Shown here: one piece after another, positions 1 to 8,895 of the stretch
How positions within the stretch are numbered: position 1 is the stretch's first letter
Layout: each line of letters begins with the position of its first letter
From: Chitinivorax tropicus
Lineage (GTDB): Bacteria; Pseudomonadota; Gammaproteobacteria; Burkholderiales; SCOH01
Reading direction: 5' to 3'
Length of the DNA: 64,000 bases
Assembly: GCF_014202905.1 (NCBI RefSeq)
Contig: NZ_JACHHY010000004.1
Span: forward strand, 186,001-250,000
Made by a program: the position numbers and the translations under genes
Notes under the pieces: model-generated
What the model saw: the letters and a program-made list of their open reading frames with translations, nothing else
The model's database searches: none
What the model was told of the DNA's origin: nothing

Positions 1-97
1 AACTGACCGGGTGTTGGGCGCACTCCAATGCATGGTGAACGCCTCTTCAAAAGGAAGGCGTCGGAGCCACTGTTGAAAATATAGCGAAAACAGGCGT

Positions 98-1630
98 TTA
101 CCTGCCCTGGCGCTTTTCGCGATGGTGCTCGTATCGCTGCACCACATTACCCTTTGGGTCAACTGCTTCCAGTTGCACATCAAACCCCCACAATCGCGCG
201 ACGTGTTTCAAGACTTCTTCGGTTTGCTGGTTCAGGGGGCGGCGCTGGAATTGGGTGTGTCGTAAGGTCAGTGAGCGGTCGCTGTGGGTGTTGACGGAAT
301 ACACCTGGATATTGGGCTCGCGGTTGCCCAGATTGTATTGGTCGGCCAGCTTGTGGCGGATGTGGCGGTAGCCGTCATCGTCATGGATTGCCGAGATCAA
401 CAGCTTCTCGTCCTCATCATCGTCCAAGACCGAGAAGAAATGGAAGTCGCGGATCAGCTTGGGTGAAAGGTACTGGGCAATGAAACTTTCATCCTTGAAA
501 TTGCGCATCGCGAAATCCAACGTTTTCTGCCAGTCGCCACCGGCAATATCGGGGAACCAGCGTCGATCTTCTTCGGTGGGCTCCTCACTGATGCGGCGGA
601 GGTCGCGCATCATGGCGAATCCCAGCGCATAAGGGTTGATGCCGTTGTAATACGGGCTGGTGACTGGTGGCTGGTAGACCACATTGGTGTGGCTTTGCAG
701 GAATTCCATCATGAAGCCATCACTCAGCAGCCCTTCGTCATACATCTGGTTGAGGATGGTGTAATGCCAGAAGGTCGCCCAGCCTTCATTCATGACTTGT
801 GTCTGACGTTGCGGGTAGAAATACTGGGCAATCTTGCGCACGATACGCACCACCTCACGCTGCCAGGGCTCCAGCAGCGGGGCGAATTTCTCAATGAAAT
901 ACAGCAGATTCTCCTGCGGCTCGACCGGAAAGCGCTGAATCTCCTGTGCCGCTGGGGCTTCATCGCGGCGGGGCAGGGTGCGCCAGATGATGTTGACCTG
1001 CGATTGCAGATACTCCTCGCGGTCTTTCTGACGTGCTTTTTCTTCCGCCAGTGACAATTTGGCGGGGCGTTTATAGCGATCCACGCCATAGTTCTGCAGG
1101 GCATGGCAAGAGTCCAGCAGCTCCTCGACGGCATCGACGCCATAGCGTCGCTCACAGTCTGAGATGTAATTCTTGGCAAACACCATGTAATCAATGATTG
1201 CATCCGCGTCAGTCCAGGTGCGGAACAGGTAATTGCCCTTGAAAAAAGAGTTGTGGCCATAGCTGGCATGGGCGATCACCAGCGCTTGCATGGTCAGCGA
1301 GTTTTCCTCCATCAGGTACGCGATGCAGGGATTGGAGTTGATCACGATTTCATAGGCCAAGCCCATCTGGCCACGTCTATAGCCTTTCTCGGTGCTGAGG
1401 AAGTGCTTGCCGAACGACCAATGGTGGTAGCTGACAGGCATACCAACCGAGGTGTAGGCATCCATCATCTGCTCGGCAGTGATCACCTCCAGTTGATTGG
1501 GATAGGTATCGAGTTTGAAGCCTTCGGCAACCCGACGGATTTCTTTATGAACCTGCTCCAGCAGCTCAAAAGTCCATTCCGATTGGTCAGGCAGCCGACC
1601 TGGGCGAGGGGTGGTCAGATCCATACTCAT
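98..1630 (-). CDS. spoVR: SpoVR/YcgB family protein
   Basis: A 510-residue protein, the usual length of the SpoVR/YcgB family. Family hallmarks visible are the YHHWSFGKHF stretch at residues 68-77, the N-terminal half rich in His, Trp and Tyr, and NEGWATFWHY near residue 280. The biochemical activity of the family is not established; members take part in spore cortex formation in Bacillus and are stress-linked in enterobacteria. The start ATG overlaps the stop of the upstream yeaH-like gene in an ATGA, so the two are translationally coupled, and it is the last gene of the prkA-yeaH-spoVR operon. Family assignment is secure; the mechanism is unknown. No clear terminator was seen in the 97 bases between its stop and the left edge. 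Confidence 0.95.
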   Translation of the reverse strand: MSMDLTTPRPGRLPDQSEWTFELLEQVHKEIRRVAEGFKLDTYPNQLEVITAEQMMDAYTSVGMPVSYHHWSFGKHFLSTEKGYRRGQMGLAYEIVINSNPCIAYLMEENSLTMQALVIAHASYGHNSFFKGNYLFRTWTDADAIIDYMVFAKNYISDCERRYGVDAVEELLDSCHALQNYGVDRYKRPAKLSLAEEKARQKDREEYLQSQVNIIWRTLPRRDEAPAAQEIQRFPVEPQENLLYFIEKFAPLLEPWQREVVRIVRKIAQYFYPQRQTQVMNEGWATFWHYTILNQMYDEGLLSDGFMMEFLQSHTNVVYQPPVTSPYYNGINPYALGFAMMRDLRRISEEPTEEDRRWFPDIAGGDWQKTLDFAMRNFKDESFIAQYLSPKLIRDFHFFSVLDDDEDEKLLISAIHDDDGYRHIRHKLADQYNLGNREPNIQVYSVNTHSDRSLTLRHTQFQRRPLNQQTEEVLKHVARLWGFDVQLEAVDPKGNVVQRYEHHREKRQGR

Positions 1631-2919
1631 TTCGGCTGTTTCTTGAAAAGTTCGCGGAACACCGGATAGATATCAGCCGGTGACTCGATTTTCTGCATCG
1701 CAAAGTGTGGATGATAGTCCTTGACCTGGGTGTATTCCTCCCACAGATTCTGTGCGGGCCCGTCTGTGATCTCGACATAGGCAAAGTATTGCACCAACTC
1801 CATGATGTTATTGGTCAGCAGCTCTCGACAGGTGATCGAGTCGCTGTCCCAATTGTCGCCATCAGAAGCCTGTGCGACATAGACATTCCAATCGCCTTTG
1901 GCATAGCGTTCTCGAATGACCTTCAAGAGAAGGTGCAGCGCGCTGGATACCACCGTGCCGCCGGACTCACGGGAATTGAAGAACTCCTGTTCATTCACCT
2001 CAACAGCTGAGGTATGGTGGCGGATGAATACCACTTCGATCTTGTCATAAACCCGTGTCAGGAAGAGATACAGCAAAATGAAGAAACGCTTGGCCGTGTC
2101 TTTCTTTTGCTCATCCATCGAGCCGGAGACATCCATGATGCTGAACATCACCGCCTGATTGGCCGGTTTCGGGATCTTGACTCGGTTGGAGTAGCGCAGG
2201 TCGAACGGATCAATGAAAGGGATGGCCAGAATCCGTGTCCGGAGATGGTGGATCTCATGCCGCAGCGCCTGGATTTCCGGATGATCCTCCGGCAGATCCT
2301 TCAACAAAGCCTCCAGCTCCGCCTCGGCCTCTTTGAGCCGTCGGCGTGAAGGGCCGCCCACGGCAATCCGCCGCCCGAGCGCGCCACGTAACGAACGCAA
2401 TACATGGATGTTGGAAGGCGTGCCGGATACCGTGAAGCCAGCCCGATGCTGTTTGAACTCGGTGGTCGAGGCTAATTGAGTCTTCACCATATTCGGCAGT
2501 TCGAGATCCTCGAAGAAATAATTCATGAATTCTTCGCGGCTCAGCTCGAATACAAAATCATCCTCGGTCGTTTCCTCGCTGTTGCCTGCTTTGCCTTTGC
2601 CTGCACCGCCCCCGCCACCCTGTGGACGATTCACGCGATCCCCTTTGATGTATTCCTTATTGCCAGGATGGACGGTTTCCCACACGCCGCCCCGGGTGTG
2701 GCCAAAAGTGGGTTCGCTGATGTCTTTGACGGGAATGGAGACTTTCTCTCCACTATCGATATCCGTGATCGAGCGACCTTTCACCGCCCGCGCCACGGCA
2801 TCCTTGATCTGCGCTTTGTAACGACGTAAAAAGCGTTCGCGATTGATCGCTGACTTGTTCTTGCCCTGAAGTCGCCGGTCGATAAGGTAAGTCAAAACAC
2901 TCTCCTGCTTGCCTTCCAT
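1627..2919 (-). CDS. yeaH: YeaH/YhbH (DUF444) family protein
   Basis: About 430 residues, very close in layout to E. coli YeaH: the conserved LIDRRLQGKNKSAINRERF start, a VSIPVKDISEP segment, a glycine-rich linker with RPQGGGGG near residue 100, and a C-terminal von Willebrand A-like domain carrying MDVSGSMD near residue 265, a metal-site DxSxS pattern. It is known as the partner of the PrkA/YeaG kinase in stationary-phase and starvation responses. The start is uncertain: a GTG at 2922, ATG at 2919 and a TTG at 2895 are in frame. The TTG is preceded by AGGAG and gives an N-terminus matching E. coli YeaH, so the true protein may be about eight residues shorter. Second gene of the operon. Confidence 0.93.
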   Translation of the reverse strand: MEGKQESVLTYLIDRRLQGKNKSAINRERFLRRYKAQIKDAVARAVKGRSITDIDSGEKVSIPVKDISEPTFGHTRGGVWETVHPGNKEYIKGDRVNRPQGGGGGAGKGKAGNSEETTEDDFVFELSREEFMNYFFEDLELPNMVKTQLASTTEFKQHRAGFTVSGTPSNIHVLRSLRGALGRRIAVGGPSRRRLKEAEAELEALLKDLPEDHPEIQALRHEIHHLRTRILAIPFIDPFDLRYSNRVKIPKPANQAVMFSIMDVSGSMDEQKKDTAKRFFILLYLFLTRVYDKIEVVFIRHHTSAVEVNEQEFFNSRESGGTVVSSALHLLLKVIRERYAKGDWNVYVAQASDGDNWDSDSITCRELLTNNIMELVQYFAYVEITDGPAQNLWEEYTQVKDYHPHFAMQKIESPADIYPVFRELFKKQPK

Positions 2920-2930
2920 CACTCGCCATG

Positions 2931-2966
2931 CAGCCCGAGTGACAGGAACTCACTGCAGCCGGGCTG
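2931..2966. repeat. Inverted repeat between prkA and yeaH
   Basis: CAGCCCG at 2931-2937 pairs with CGGGCTG at 2960-2966, and inside it AGTGA pairs with TCACT, giving one extended imperfect hairpin. It lies in the 172-base gap between prkA and the yeaH-like gene, just upstream of the yeaH start. No T-run follows, so a processing or attenuation structure within the operon mRNA is more likely than a terminator; this is inference. Confidence 0.5.
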
Positions 2967-3091
2967 TCCGCTCGACAGCCGGTGCTGCAACTCGCCACAT
3001 CGCCTTGTTGGCCGTGTCCGTTGGCGTAAGCCACGGAAGACCGGTCAGATCAGCTACGGGCGGTTCCCCGCCCGCCAGCTGCTGACCTGCA

Positions 3092-5014
3092 TCACGAGGA
3101 TTTCCGTACTCGCAGATACCATTCACACAACAGGCGCACCTGCTTGGCGGTATAGCCTTTGTCCACCATGCGATCAACAAAGTCCTGATGTTTCTTGGCA
3201 TCTTCGGCACTGGCTTTGGCGTTGAACGAGATGACGGGCAGCAATTCTTCGGTGTTCGAGAACATTTTCTTCTCGATCACGGTACGAAGCTTCTCGTAGC
3301 TGGTCCAGGTCGGGTTTTTGCCGCCATTCTGCGCCCGTGCCCGCAGCACGAAATTGACGATTTCGTTGCGGAAGTCCTTCGGGTTGGAGATGCCTGCTGG
3401 TTTCTCGATCTTTTCCAGTTCATTGTTCAAGGCATTGCGATCGAAACTTTCACCTGTATCTGGGTCGCGGTATTCCTGATCCTGTATCCAGAAATCAGCG
3501 AAGGTGACATAACGATCGAAAATGTTCTGACCATATTCCGAATAACTTTCCAGATAGGCTGTCTGTATCTCCTTGCCGATGAACTCCACATAACGTTGCG
3601 CGAGGTATTCCTTGATATAGGCCATGTATTTCTGCTCGACCTCGGGCGGGAACTGCTCACGCTCTACCTGCTGTTCCAACACATACAACAGGTGCACCGG
3701 ATTGGCGGCCACCTCGGTATGGTCGAAATTGAACACCTTGGACAGGATCTTGAAAGCAAACCGGGTCGATAGACCGTTCATCCCCTCATCCACTCCGGCA
3801 TAGTCGCGGTACTCCTGCATCGACTTGGCTTTCGGATCGGTATCTTTGAGGTTGTCGCCATCGTAGACCTGCATCTTGGAGTAGATGCTGGAGTTCTCAG
3901 GCTCTTTGAGGCGAGACAGCACGGCAAACTGCGCCATCATCTTCAAAGTGCCTGGTGCGCACGGTGCTTGCGACAGTGAAGAATTGCGTACCAGCTTCTC
4001 ATAGATGCGGACTTCCTCGCTGACGCGCAGGCAATACGGTACTTTGACGATATAGATCCGGTCGAGGAAGGCCTCATTGTTGCGGTTGTTCTTGAACTGC
4101 TTCCATTCAGACTCATTTGAGTGCGCCAGCACGATGCCCTCGAATGGAATGGCGCCAAACCCTTCCGTACCTTTGAAATTGCCTTCTTGTGTGGCCGTCA
4201 GCAATGGGTGCAGCACCTTGATCGGTGCCTTGAACATCTCGACAAATTCCATCAGGCCCTGATTGGCCAGACACAGCCCGCCCGAGTAGCTGTAAGCATC
4301 CGGGTCATCCTGTGCGTACTCTTCCAGCTTGCGGATATCGACCTTGCCGACCAGAGACGAGATGTCCTGATTGTTCTCGTCGCCAGGCTCGGTCTTGGCG
4401 ACGGCAATCTGCTTGAGGACGGATGGGTAGCGCTTGACGACACGGAACTGATTGATATCACCATTGAACTCGTGCAGCCGTTTGACAGCCCAGGGCGACA
4501 TGATGGTTTTCAGATAGCGGCGAGGGATGCCGTAGTCTTCTTCCAGGATCGGGCCGTCTTCGTCTTCGCTGAACAGCCCAAGGGGGGATTCATTGACAGG
4601 AGAGCCCTTGATGCAAAAGAACGGGACTTTCTCCATCAGGTATTTGAGTTTTTCAGCGATGGATGATTTACCACCACCCACAGGGCCCAGCAGATAGAGA
4701 ATCTGTTTCTTCTCTTCCAGCCCTTGTGCAGCATGCCGGAAATACGCCACCACCTGCTCGATGACTTCTTCCGTGCCATAGAATTCGCGGAATGCCGGGT
4801 AGACCTTGATCACCTTGTTGGCAAAGATGCGCGACAGCCGCGTATCGTTGCGGGTGTCAACCAGCTCTGGCTCACCGATCGCAGCCAACATACGCTCGGC
4901 TGCAGTAGCATACGCGAGCGGATCCCGCTTGCAGATATCCAGGTATTCCTTGAGGGAGTATTCCTCCTCCCGGGTTTTTTCGTAACGTGCTGCGTAGTTC
5001 TCAAAGATGTCCAT
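3092..5014 (-). CDS. prkA: PrkA-type serine protein kinase (YeaG)
   Basis: A 640-residue cytoplasmic protein of normal family length. The AAA-type P-loop GPVGGGKSS lies at residues 110-118, followed by the kinase-associated C-terminal PrkA region. PrkA/YeaG proteins are AAA-fold Ser/Thr kinases, or proteins with a weak kinase activity, involved in starvation and stress responses. It heads the operon with the yeaH-like gene and spoVR, the classic conserved triad, which strongly supports the assignment. The start ATG is preceded by an AAGGGC stretch. A perfect AAGCCCAA/TTGGGCTT palindrome sits 45-63 bases upstream of the start. Confidence 0.95.
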   Translation of the reverse strand: MDIFENYAARYEKTREEEYSLKEYLDICKRDPLAYATAAERMLAAIGEPELVDTRNDTRLSRIFANKVIKVYPAFREFYGTEEVIEQVVAYFRHAAQGLEEKKQILYLLGPVGGGKSSIAEKLKYLMEKVPFFCIKGSPVNESPLGLFSEDEDGPILEEDYGIPRRYLKTIMSPWAVKRLHEFNGDINQFRVVKRYPSVLKQIAVAKTEPGDENNQDISSLVGKVDIRKLEEYAQDDPDAYSYSGGLCLANQGLMEFVEMFKAPIKVLHPLLTATQEGNFKGTEGFGAIPFEGIVLAHSNESEWKQFKNNRNNEAFLDRIYIVKVPYCLRVSEEVRIYEKLVRNSSLSQAPCAPGTLKMMAQFAVLSRLKEPENSSIYSKMQVYDGDNLKDTDPKAKSMQEYRDYAGVDEGMNGLSTRFAFKILSKVFNFDHTEVAANPVHLLYVLEQQVEREQFPPEVEQKYMAYIKEYLAQRYVEFIGKEIQTAYLESYSEYGQNIFDRYVTFADFWIQDQEYRDPDTGESFDRNALNNELEKIEKPAGISNPKDFRNEIVNFVLRARAQNGGKNPTWTSYEKLRTVIEKKMFSNTEELLPVISFNAKASAEDAKKHQDFVDRMVDKGYTAKQVRLLCEWYLRVRKSS

Positions 5015-5058
5015 GTGTCATGCCCTTTGTGTCTCTACCAGTCAGTTCGGCCGGTGCC

Positions 5059-5077
5059 AAGCCCAAATATTGGGCTT
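5059..5077. promoter_or_regulatory. Palindrome upstream of prkA
   Basis: AAGCCCAA, three bases (ATA), then TTGGGCTT: a perfect 8-bp inverted repeat, 45-63 bases upstream of the prkA start codon. It could be an operator for a dimeric regulator or a 5'-UTR hairpin. Nothing here shows which, and no matching second copy was noticed in the window. Confidence 0.45.
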
Positions 5078-5541
5078 AGAGGATTAGTCCCGAAAACGCG
5101 AGGGGAATTCCATCGCCAAGGCAGTTTTTTTGTGGATCACGATATTGCATTGCAGCGTAAAGCCGCATGCTGCCTTGTATCAGTGCTGTCCTGCCTCCCT
5201 GATTCCAGCATAGCTGAATCTTTTTTTAGCGTCAGCCATTCTTTCCGATGAATGGATATTCAATCATTACAGATGGTCATTGGTGCGAGGGCAAGCTTTG
5301 GGTCACTTAACGATTCCCGCATTCAGAAGGAAGTTGATTCAGAGCATAGAGGATGGCATCCTGTTTGACTGGCCTTTGTGCGGAGAATGCCAGATATTGG
5401 AAGCGGTTGCGCGGGAGGGGCCATGTTCTGCTGGCACGATTTCATGGTGCGTGCCGATGGGTGCTCGGTATCGTTCGCATTACCGAGGGTGGAAGACCGG
5501 CGCCAGGTCGGCCTGCCACCAGGATGGCACAGTGATAGCGC
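5078..5541. other. Non-coding gap between SDR gene and prkA
   Basis: About 460 bases without a convincing gene. The left part presumably carries the prkA promoter; it contains short T-runs (around 5127 and 5222). Plus-strand frames reading across 5280-5830 run into the antisense of the SDR gene and have no family-like sequence. No repeat or RNA gene was recognised. Confidence 0.5.
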
Positions 5542-6309
5542 TTATCGGGCAGCCATACGGATCGCACCGTCAAGGCGTATCACTTCACCATTGAGCATGG
5601 GGTTTTCGATGATGTGCCTGACCAATGCGGCATATTCATCGGGCTGCCCAAGGCGTGAGGGGAAGGGCACCTGCTGGCCCAGTGATTGGCGAACCTCCTC
5701 TGGCATGCCGGCCATCATGGGTGTATCAAACAGCCCTGGGGCAATGGTCATGATCCGGATGCCATGCCGTGCCAGCTCGCGGGCGATGGGGAGGGTCATG
5801 CCGACGATGCCTGCTTTCGATGCGGCGTAGGCGGCTTGCCCGATCTGCCCATCAAAAGCGGCGACGGAAGCCGTGTTGATCAGCACGCCACGCTCACCCG
5901 TTGTATCCGGTGTATTCCGGCTCATGGCGTCGGCTGCCAAGCGGATGACGTTGAAGGTGCCGATCAGGTTGATCTGGACGGCACGACTGAAGGACTCCAG
6001 CCGATGAGGGCCTTCCTTGCCAACCACCTTTTCTCCTGTTGCGATGCCTGCACAGTTGACGGCGCCCCACAGGCTGCCAAAGGTATCGAGCGCAAGCTGG
6101 ATGGCTGCCGACACCTGAGCCTCACTGGTGACATCGGTTTTCGCAAATCGGGCCTTGGTGCCGAGCGATTCAGCCAGGGCGTGCCCGGTCTGCTCGTTCA
6201 GATCGGCAATCATCACATTGGCCCCTTGCTCGACCAGCAATCGGGCCGTTGCAGCACCCAGACCTGAGCCGCCACCTGCTATCAAAAACGTCTTGTTCTT
6301 CGCATCCAT
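5542..6309 (-). CDS. SDR oxidoreductase, 3-hydroxyacyl-CoA dehydrogenase type (HSD17B10-like)
   Basis: 255 residues. The Rossmann motif GGGSGLG follows the N-terminus, the NAG-type motif appears as NCAG, and the catalytic Ser-Tyr-Lys set is in TASVAAF and YAASKAG. The sequence resembles type-II 3-hydroxyacyl-CoA dehydrogenases (17-beta-HSD10 group), which oxidise 2-methyl-3-hydroxybutyryl-CoA in isoleucine breakdown or short-chain hydroxyacyl-CoAs. The chosen start (MDAKNK) has AGAGGAGGATGAG directly before it; an upstream in-frame ATG at 6330 would place that ribosome site inside the gene. It is monocistronic, and its likely role fits the branched acyl-CoA block further right, but substrate specificity is not proven. 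Confidence 0.85.
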   Translation of the reverse strand: MDAKNKTFLIAGGGSGLGAATARLLVEQGANVMIADLNEQTGHALAESLGTKARFAKTDVTSEAQVSAAIQLALDTFGSLWGAVNCAGIATGEKVVGKEGPHRLESFSRAVQINLIGTFNVIRLAADAMSRNTPDTTGERGVLINTASVAAFDGQIGQAAYAASKAGIVGMTLPIARELARHGIRIMTIAPGLFDTPMMAGMPEEVRQSLGQQVPFPSRLGQPDEYAALVRHIIENPMLNGEVIRLDGAIRMAAR

Positions 6310-6596
6310 CTCATCCTCCTCTGGGATCATGTCATCATCGCGTGACCCGCCATGTGGGTGATGGCAGGCCAGATGGGCCGACAGCCGCGGATTGCAGCGT
6401 CATCGCGGGGGGATTGTCTGGTATTTGGCCCGGTGGCGTCTACTGGCATGGCCAGGGAGTAGGGCAGGACAGGGGCCGCCTGGCCAATGGGCCGTGGTGG
6501 TGGCAGATCGATGACAAAATCGACTTGGCCAAGCGCCCGACTTACGAAGGTGGTTGGTAGGCAGCATCCCACCTGCGTGGCGAGATGCAGCACGTG

Positions 6597-7133
6597 CTAT
6601 TCAAACAAGACCTTACCCAAGGCTTTGACGGGTTCGCCATTGCCTTCTACGGCAGTCAGAGTCTGGTCGATGGCATACCACCAGTTGATGGGCATTTCGG
6701 CATCCGCCGTGTCTTGCGCCAGCTTGCGTTCGGATACGATCTGCTGAACCGACTCCACCAAGGTCAGAAAACCGACCAGTACCTCATTCCGCTCTCGGGC
6801 GCTGATGGTCTGGTCAAAGTGCAGGCGAATGCCTTTTTCGCGCGATGCTGTCAGCAGGAAATTCACACCATGCCCATCTGTGACCGGGAATTCCGCCAGC
6901 TGCTCAGGCAGCTGGATGCGCGCCACGTCTGGCTCGATGTAGCCCAGCTGCCGCAACAACAGCGCGAGCACATAGGTCTCGATCCGATTCATGGCCTGAT
7001 AGCAACGGGCAATCAGCTCACGTGCGACTGATGGGGTGAAAAAAGGCTCCTGCTCGCTGGGTGCCCACATTACGTAGGTGCCAGTGGGGAGTTGATCTGG
7101 AAGTCTTTGTAAAGAAGAGAGAAAGTCTGTCAT
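6597..7133 (-). CDS. Hypothetical protein, 178 residues
   Basis: Not recognised. From ATG at 7133 the product begins MTDFLSSLQRLPDQL and is mostly predicted helical, with no signal peptide, membrane span or metal motif visible. The longer in-frame extension to 7379 runs antisense to cysH and is not real. It lies 100 bases downstream of cysH on the same strand, but an intrinsic terminator (7172-7203) separates them, so it may have its own promoter or depend on read-through. The ribosome site is weak. Composition is like its neighbours. Confidence 0.65.
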   Translation of the reverse strand: MTDFLSSLQRLPDQLPTGTYVMWAPSEQEPFFTPSVARELIARCYQAMNRIETYVLALLLRQLGYIEPDVARIQLPEQLAEFPVTDGHGVNFLLTASREKGIRLHFDQTISARERNEVLVGFLTLVESVQQIVSERKLAQDTADAEMPINWWYAIDQTLTAVEGNGEPVKALGKVLFE

Positions 7134-7171
7134 TGTCACTGTGGGGTTGCATGGCAGTTGGGCCCATGCAG

Positions 7172-7203
7172 AAAAAAAGCGGCTGTCAAAGCCGCATTTT
7201 TTC
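7172..7203. terminator. Bidirectional intrinsic terminator after cysH
   Basis: GCGGCT, a five-base loop, AGCCGC, flanked by seven A on the left and six T on the right, so it has a T-run on either strand. On the minus strand it ends the tauE-cysH transcript 30-60 bases after the cysH stop. Confidence 0.85.
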
Positions 7204-7233
7204 GTAATTTTTCTCCCATGACAAGCTGGCGGA

Positions 7234-7920
7234 TCATCGTATCTTGACATGCAGCCCACATTCCTTGTTGGCCGGGTCTTCCCACCACCAGCGGCCAGCG
7301 CGGATGTCTTCACCCACCGCGATGGCCCGGGTACAGGGTGCGCAGCCGATCGATGGATAATGCTTGTCGTGTAGCGCATTGTAGGGGATCTGCTGTGCGC
7401 GGATGTATTCCCAGACTTCTTTTTCTGTCCACTCTACCAGAGGGTTGAATTTCTCCAGGCCATTGTCGTGGTCGAATTCATGTTCCGGTAGATCGGTGCG
7501 GGTGGTCGATTGCTGGCGGCGCAGGCCGGTGATCCAGGCTTTCTTCCCAGACAGCGCACGTTGCAGTGGCTCGATTTTGCGAGCATGGCAACAGGCCTTG
7601 CGTAGCTCGACGCTATCGTAGAAGCCGTTGATCCCGTGCTGATTGACATATTCCTCAACCAGCGCGGTCTGCGGGAAGTACAGCTTGATGGGCAGGGCCG
7701 GGTAGGCCGCCTTGGTTTCCTGCATCAAGGCGTAGGTTTCCGCTGGCAGACGGCCTGTGTCCAGGCTGAAGGTTTCAATCGCAGCACCGGACTTGGCGAT
7801 CAGATCGGTCAGCACCATGTCCTCAGCCCCTAGGCTGTTGGCGAAGACGGCTGGGCTGAATGCGTCGCCGATATGACGTAGCAAGGCCATTGCAGCATCG
7901 ATTTTGATTTGCAGACTCAT
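7234..7920 (-). CDS. cysH: Assimilatory adenylylsulfate (APS) reductase
   Basis: 228 residues. It reduces APS to sulfite using thioredoxin in the cytoplasm. The Cys pairs typical of the iron-sulfur APS-reducing form are present: CC at 110-111 and C193/C196 in CAPC, with the catalytic ECGLH at the C-terminus (Cys221). PAPS-specific reductases lack the CC...CxxC set, so APS is the expected substrate. LDTGRLPAET is the conserved sulfonucleotide-binding segment. It starts 22 bases after the tauE-like stop with GGAG before the ATG, so the two form an operon, divergent from cysB. Confidence 0.94.
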   Translation of the reverse strand: MSLQIKIDAAMALLRHIGDAFSPAVFANSLGAEDMVLTDLIAKSGAAIETFSLDTGRLPAETYALMQETKAAYPALPIKLYFPQTALVEEYVNQHGINGFYDSVELRKACCHARKIEPLQRALSGKKAWITGLRRQQSTTRTDLPEHEFDHDNGLEKFNPLVEWTEKEVWEYIRAQQIPYNALHDKHYPSIGCAPCTRAIAVGEDIRAGRWWWEDPANKECGLHVKIR

Positions 7921-7942
7921 GGAATACTCCAGAAAAAAGGCA

Positions 7943-8719
7943 TCAGACTATCAATTTGGTGCCGACAATGGCCAGCATGAGCGCCAATGCGGGGCGCAGG
8001 TATCGATCCGAGATTCCGCCGGACAGCTTGCCGCCAAGGTAAATGCCCGGTAGCGAGCCGATCAGCAGTGAGCCCAGGACATGCCAGTCGATATTGCCCA
8101 GCCCGGCGTGGCCCAGGCCAGCGACCAGGGTCAAGGGCACGGCATGCGCGATCTCGGTGCCCACCAGCCGCGAGGTGGAAATGAGTGGGTACAGTAAAAA
8201 CAGGGCTACGGTGCCCAGTGCGCCCGCACCGATCGAGGACAGGGTGACGATGACGCCCAGCACCAGCCCCACGAACAAGGTCATGCCACGGCGCTCGTAA
8301 TCGGGCAGGGCAAGCCAATCACCCGCATGTTTCTGGGCAAAGGCCAGCAGCTTGCCTTTCAGCAGAATGGCCATGGCTGTGGCGATCAATGCTACACCCA
8401 GCGCACGCTTGATCAGGGCATTCAGGGTGCTGATATCAGTGTGGATATGGTGCATGGCCCAGACCGTGACCAGTGCGGCAGGCACGCTGCCCAGCGCCAG
8501 CCAGCCAGTGATCTGCCAGTCGATGTTGCGCTGTTTCTGGTGAATATACACGCCACCGGCCTTGGTGATCGCCGCATACAGCAGGTCTGTGCCCACGGCG
8601 GTTGCTGGGTTGATGCCAAAATAGAGCAGGATCGGCGTCATCAGTGACCCGCCGCCCACGCCAGTCATGCCGACAATGAAGCCTACGACGAGGCCGGAAA
8701 CGGTGTAAATCCACTCCAT
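7943..8719 (-). CDS. TauE/SafE family sulfite or sulfonate exporter-like membrane protein
   Basis: 258 residues with about eight hydrophobic segments. The glycine-rich GFIVGMTGVGGGSLMTPIL near the N-terminus and a second repeat with a GAGALG motif in the C-terminal half are typical of TauE/SafE (DUF81) permeases. The neighbouring cysH and cysB point to movement of sulfite, sulfate or an organosulfur anion across the inner membrane, with cysH product detoxification a plausible role. This is first in the tauE-cysH operon and is transcribed away from cysB. Confidence 0.88.
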   Translation of the reverse strand: MEWIYTVSGLVVGFIVGMTGVGGGSLMTPILLYFGINPATAVGTDLLYAAITKAGGVYIHQKQRNIDWQITGWLALGSVPAALVTVWAMHHIHTDISTLNALIKRALGVALIATAMAILLKGKLLAFAQKHAGDWLALPDYERRGMTLFVGLVLGVIVTLSSIGAGALGTVALFLLYPLISTSRLVGTEIAHAVPLTLVAGLGHAGLGNIDWHVLGSLLIGSLPGIYLGGKLSGGISDRYLRPALALMLAIVGTKLIV

Positions 8720-8895
8720 ATTGGTGCATGACTCCAGGTGGTTGTTTGGGCGTCAATCAGCGTGATGTGGCTGAGGCCCACCGGCCCTGCCTGATTGGTC
8801 GATTGATCGGCCATCTTAAACAATGGGCTTATATGCGCAAAAGAATAATGTGTTACTATTTTATAACCGTGAGCTATTAAATAGAGTGCAAACCC
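8720..8895. promoter_or_regulatory. Divergent tauE-cysH / cysB control region
   Basis: A 176-base region whose right half (about 8818-8880) is markedly AT-rich, including TTATATGCGCAAAAG and TTACTATTTTATAACC. It must hold promoters for both directions. By analogy with CysB-controlled loci, the cysB product probably binds here, since it is adjacent and divergent. No individual site can be assigned with confidence. Confidence 0.5.

Noticed and set aside
5047-5060. TTGGCAC on the minus strand upstream of prkA, like a sigma-54 -24 element
   Set aside because: The matching -12 element is absent at the correct spacing.
5280-5830. Plus-strand open frames across the prkA-SDR gap
   Set aside because: They overlap the SDR gene in antisense and carry no recognisable sequence.
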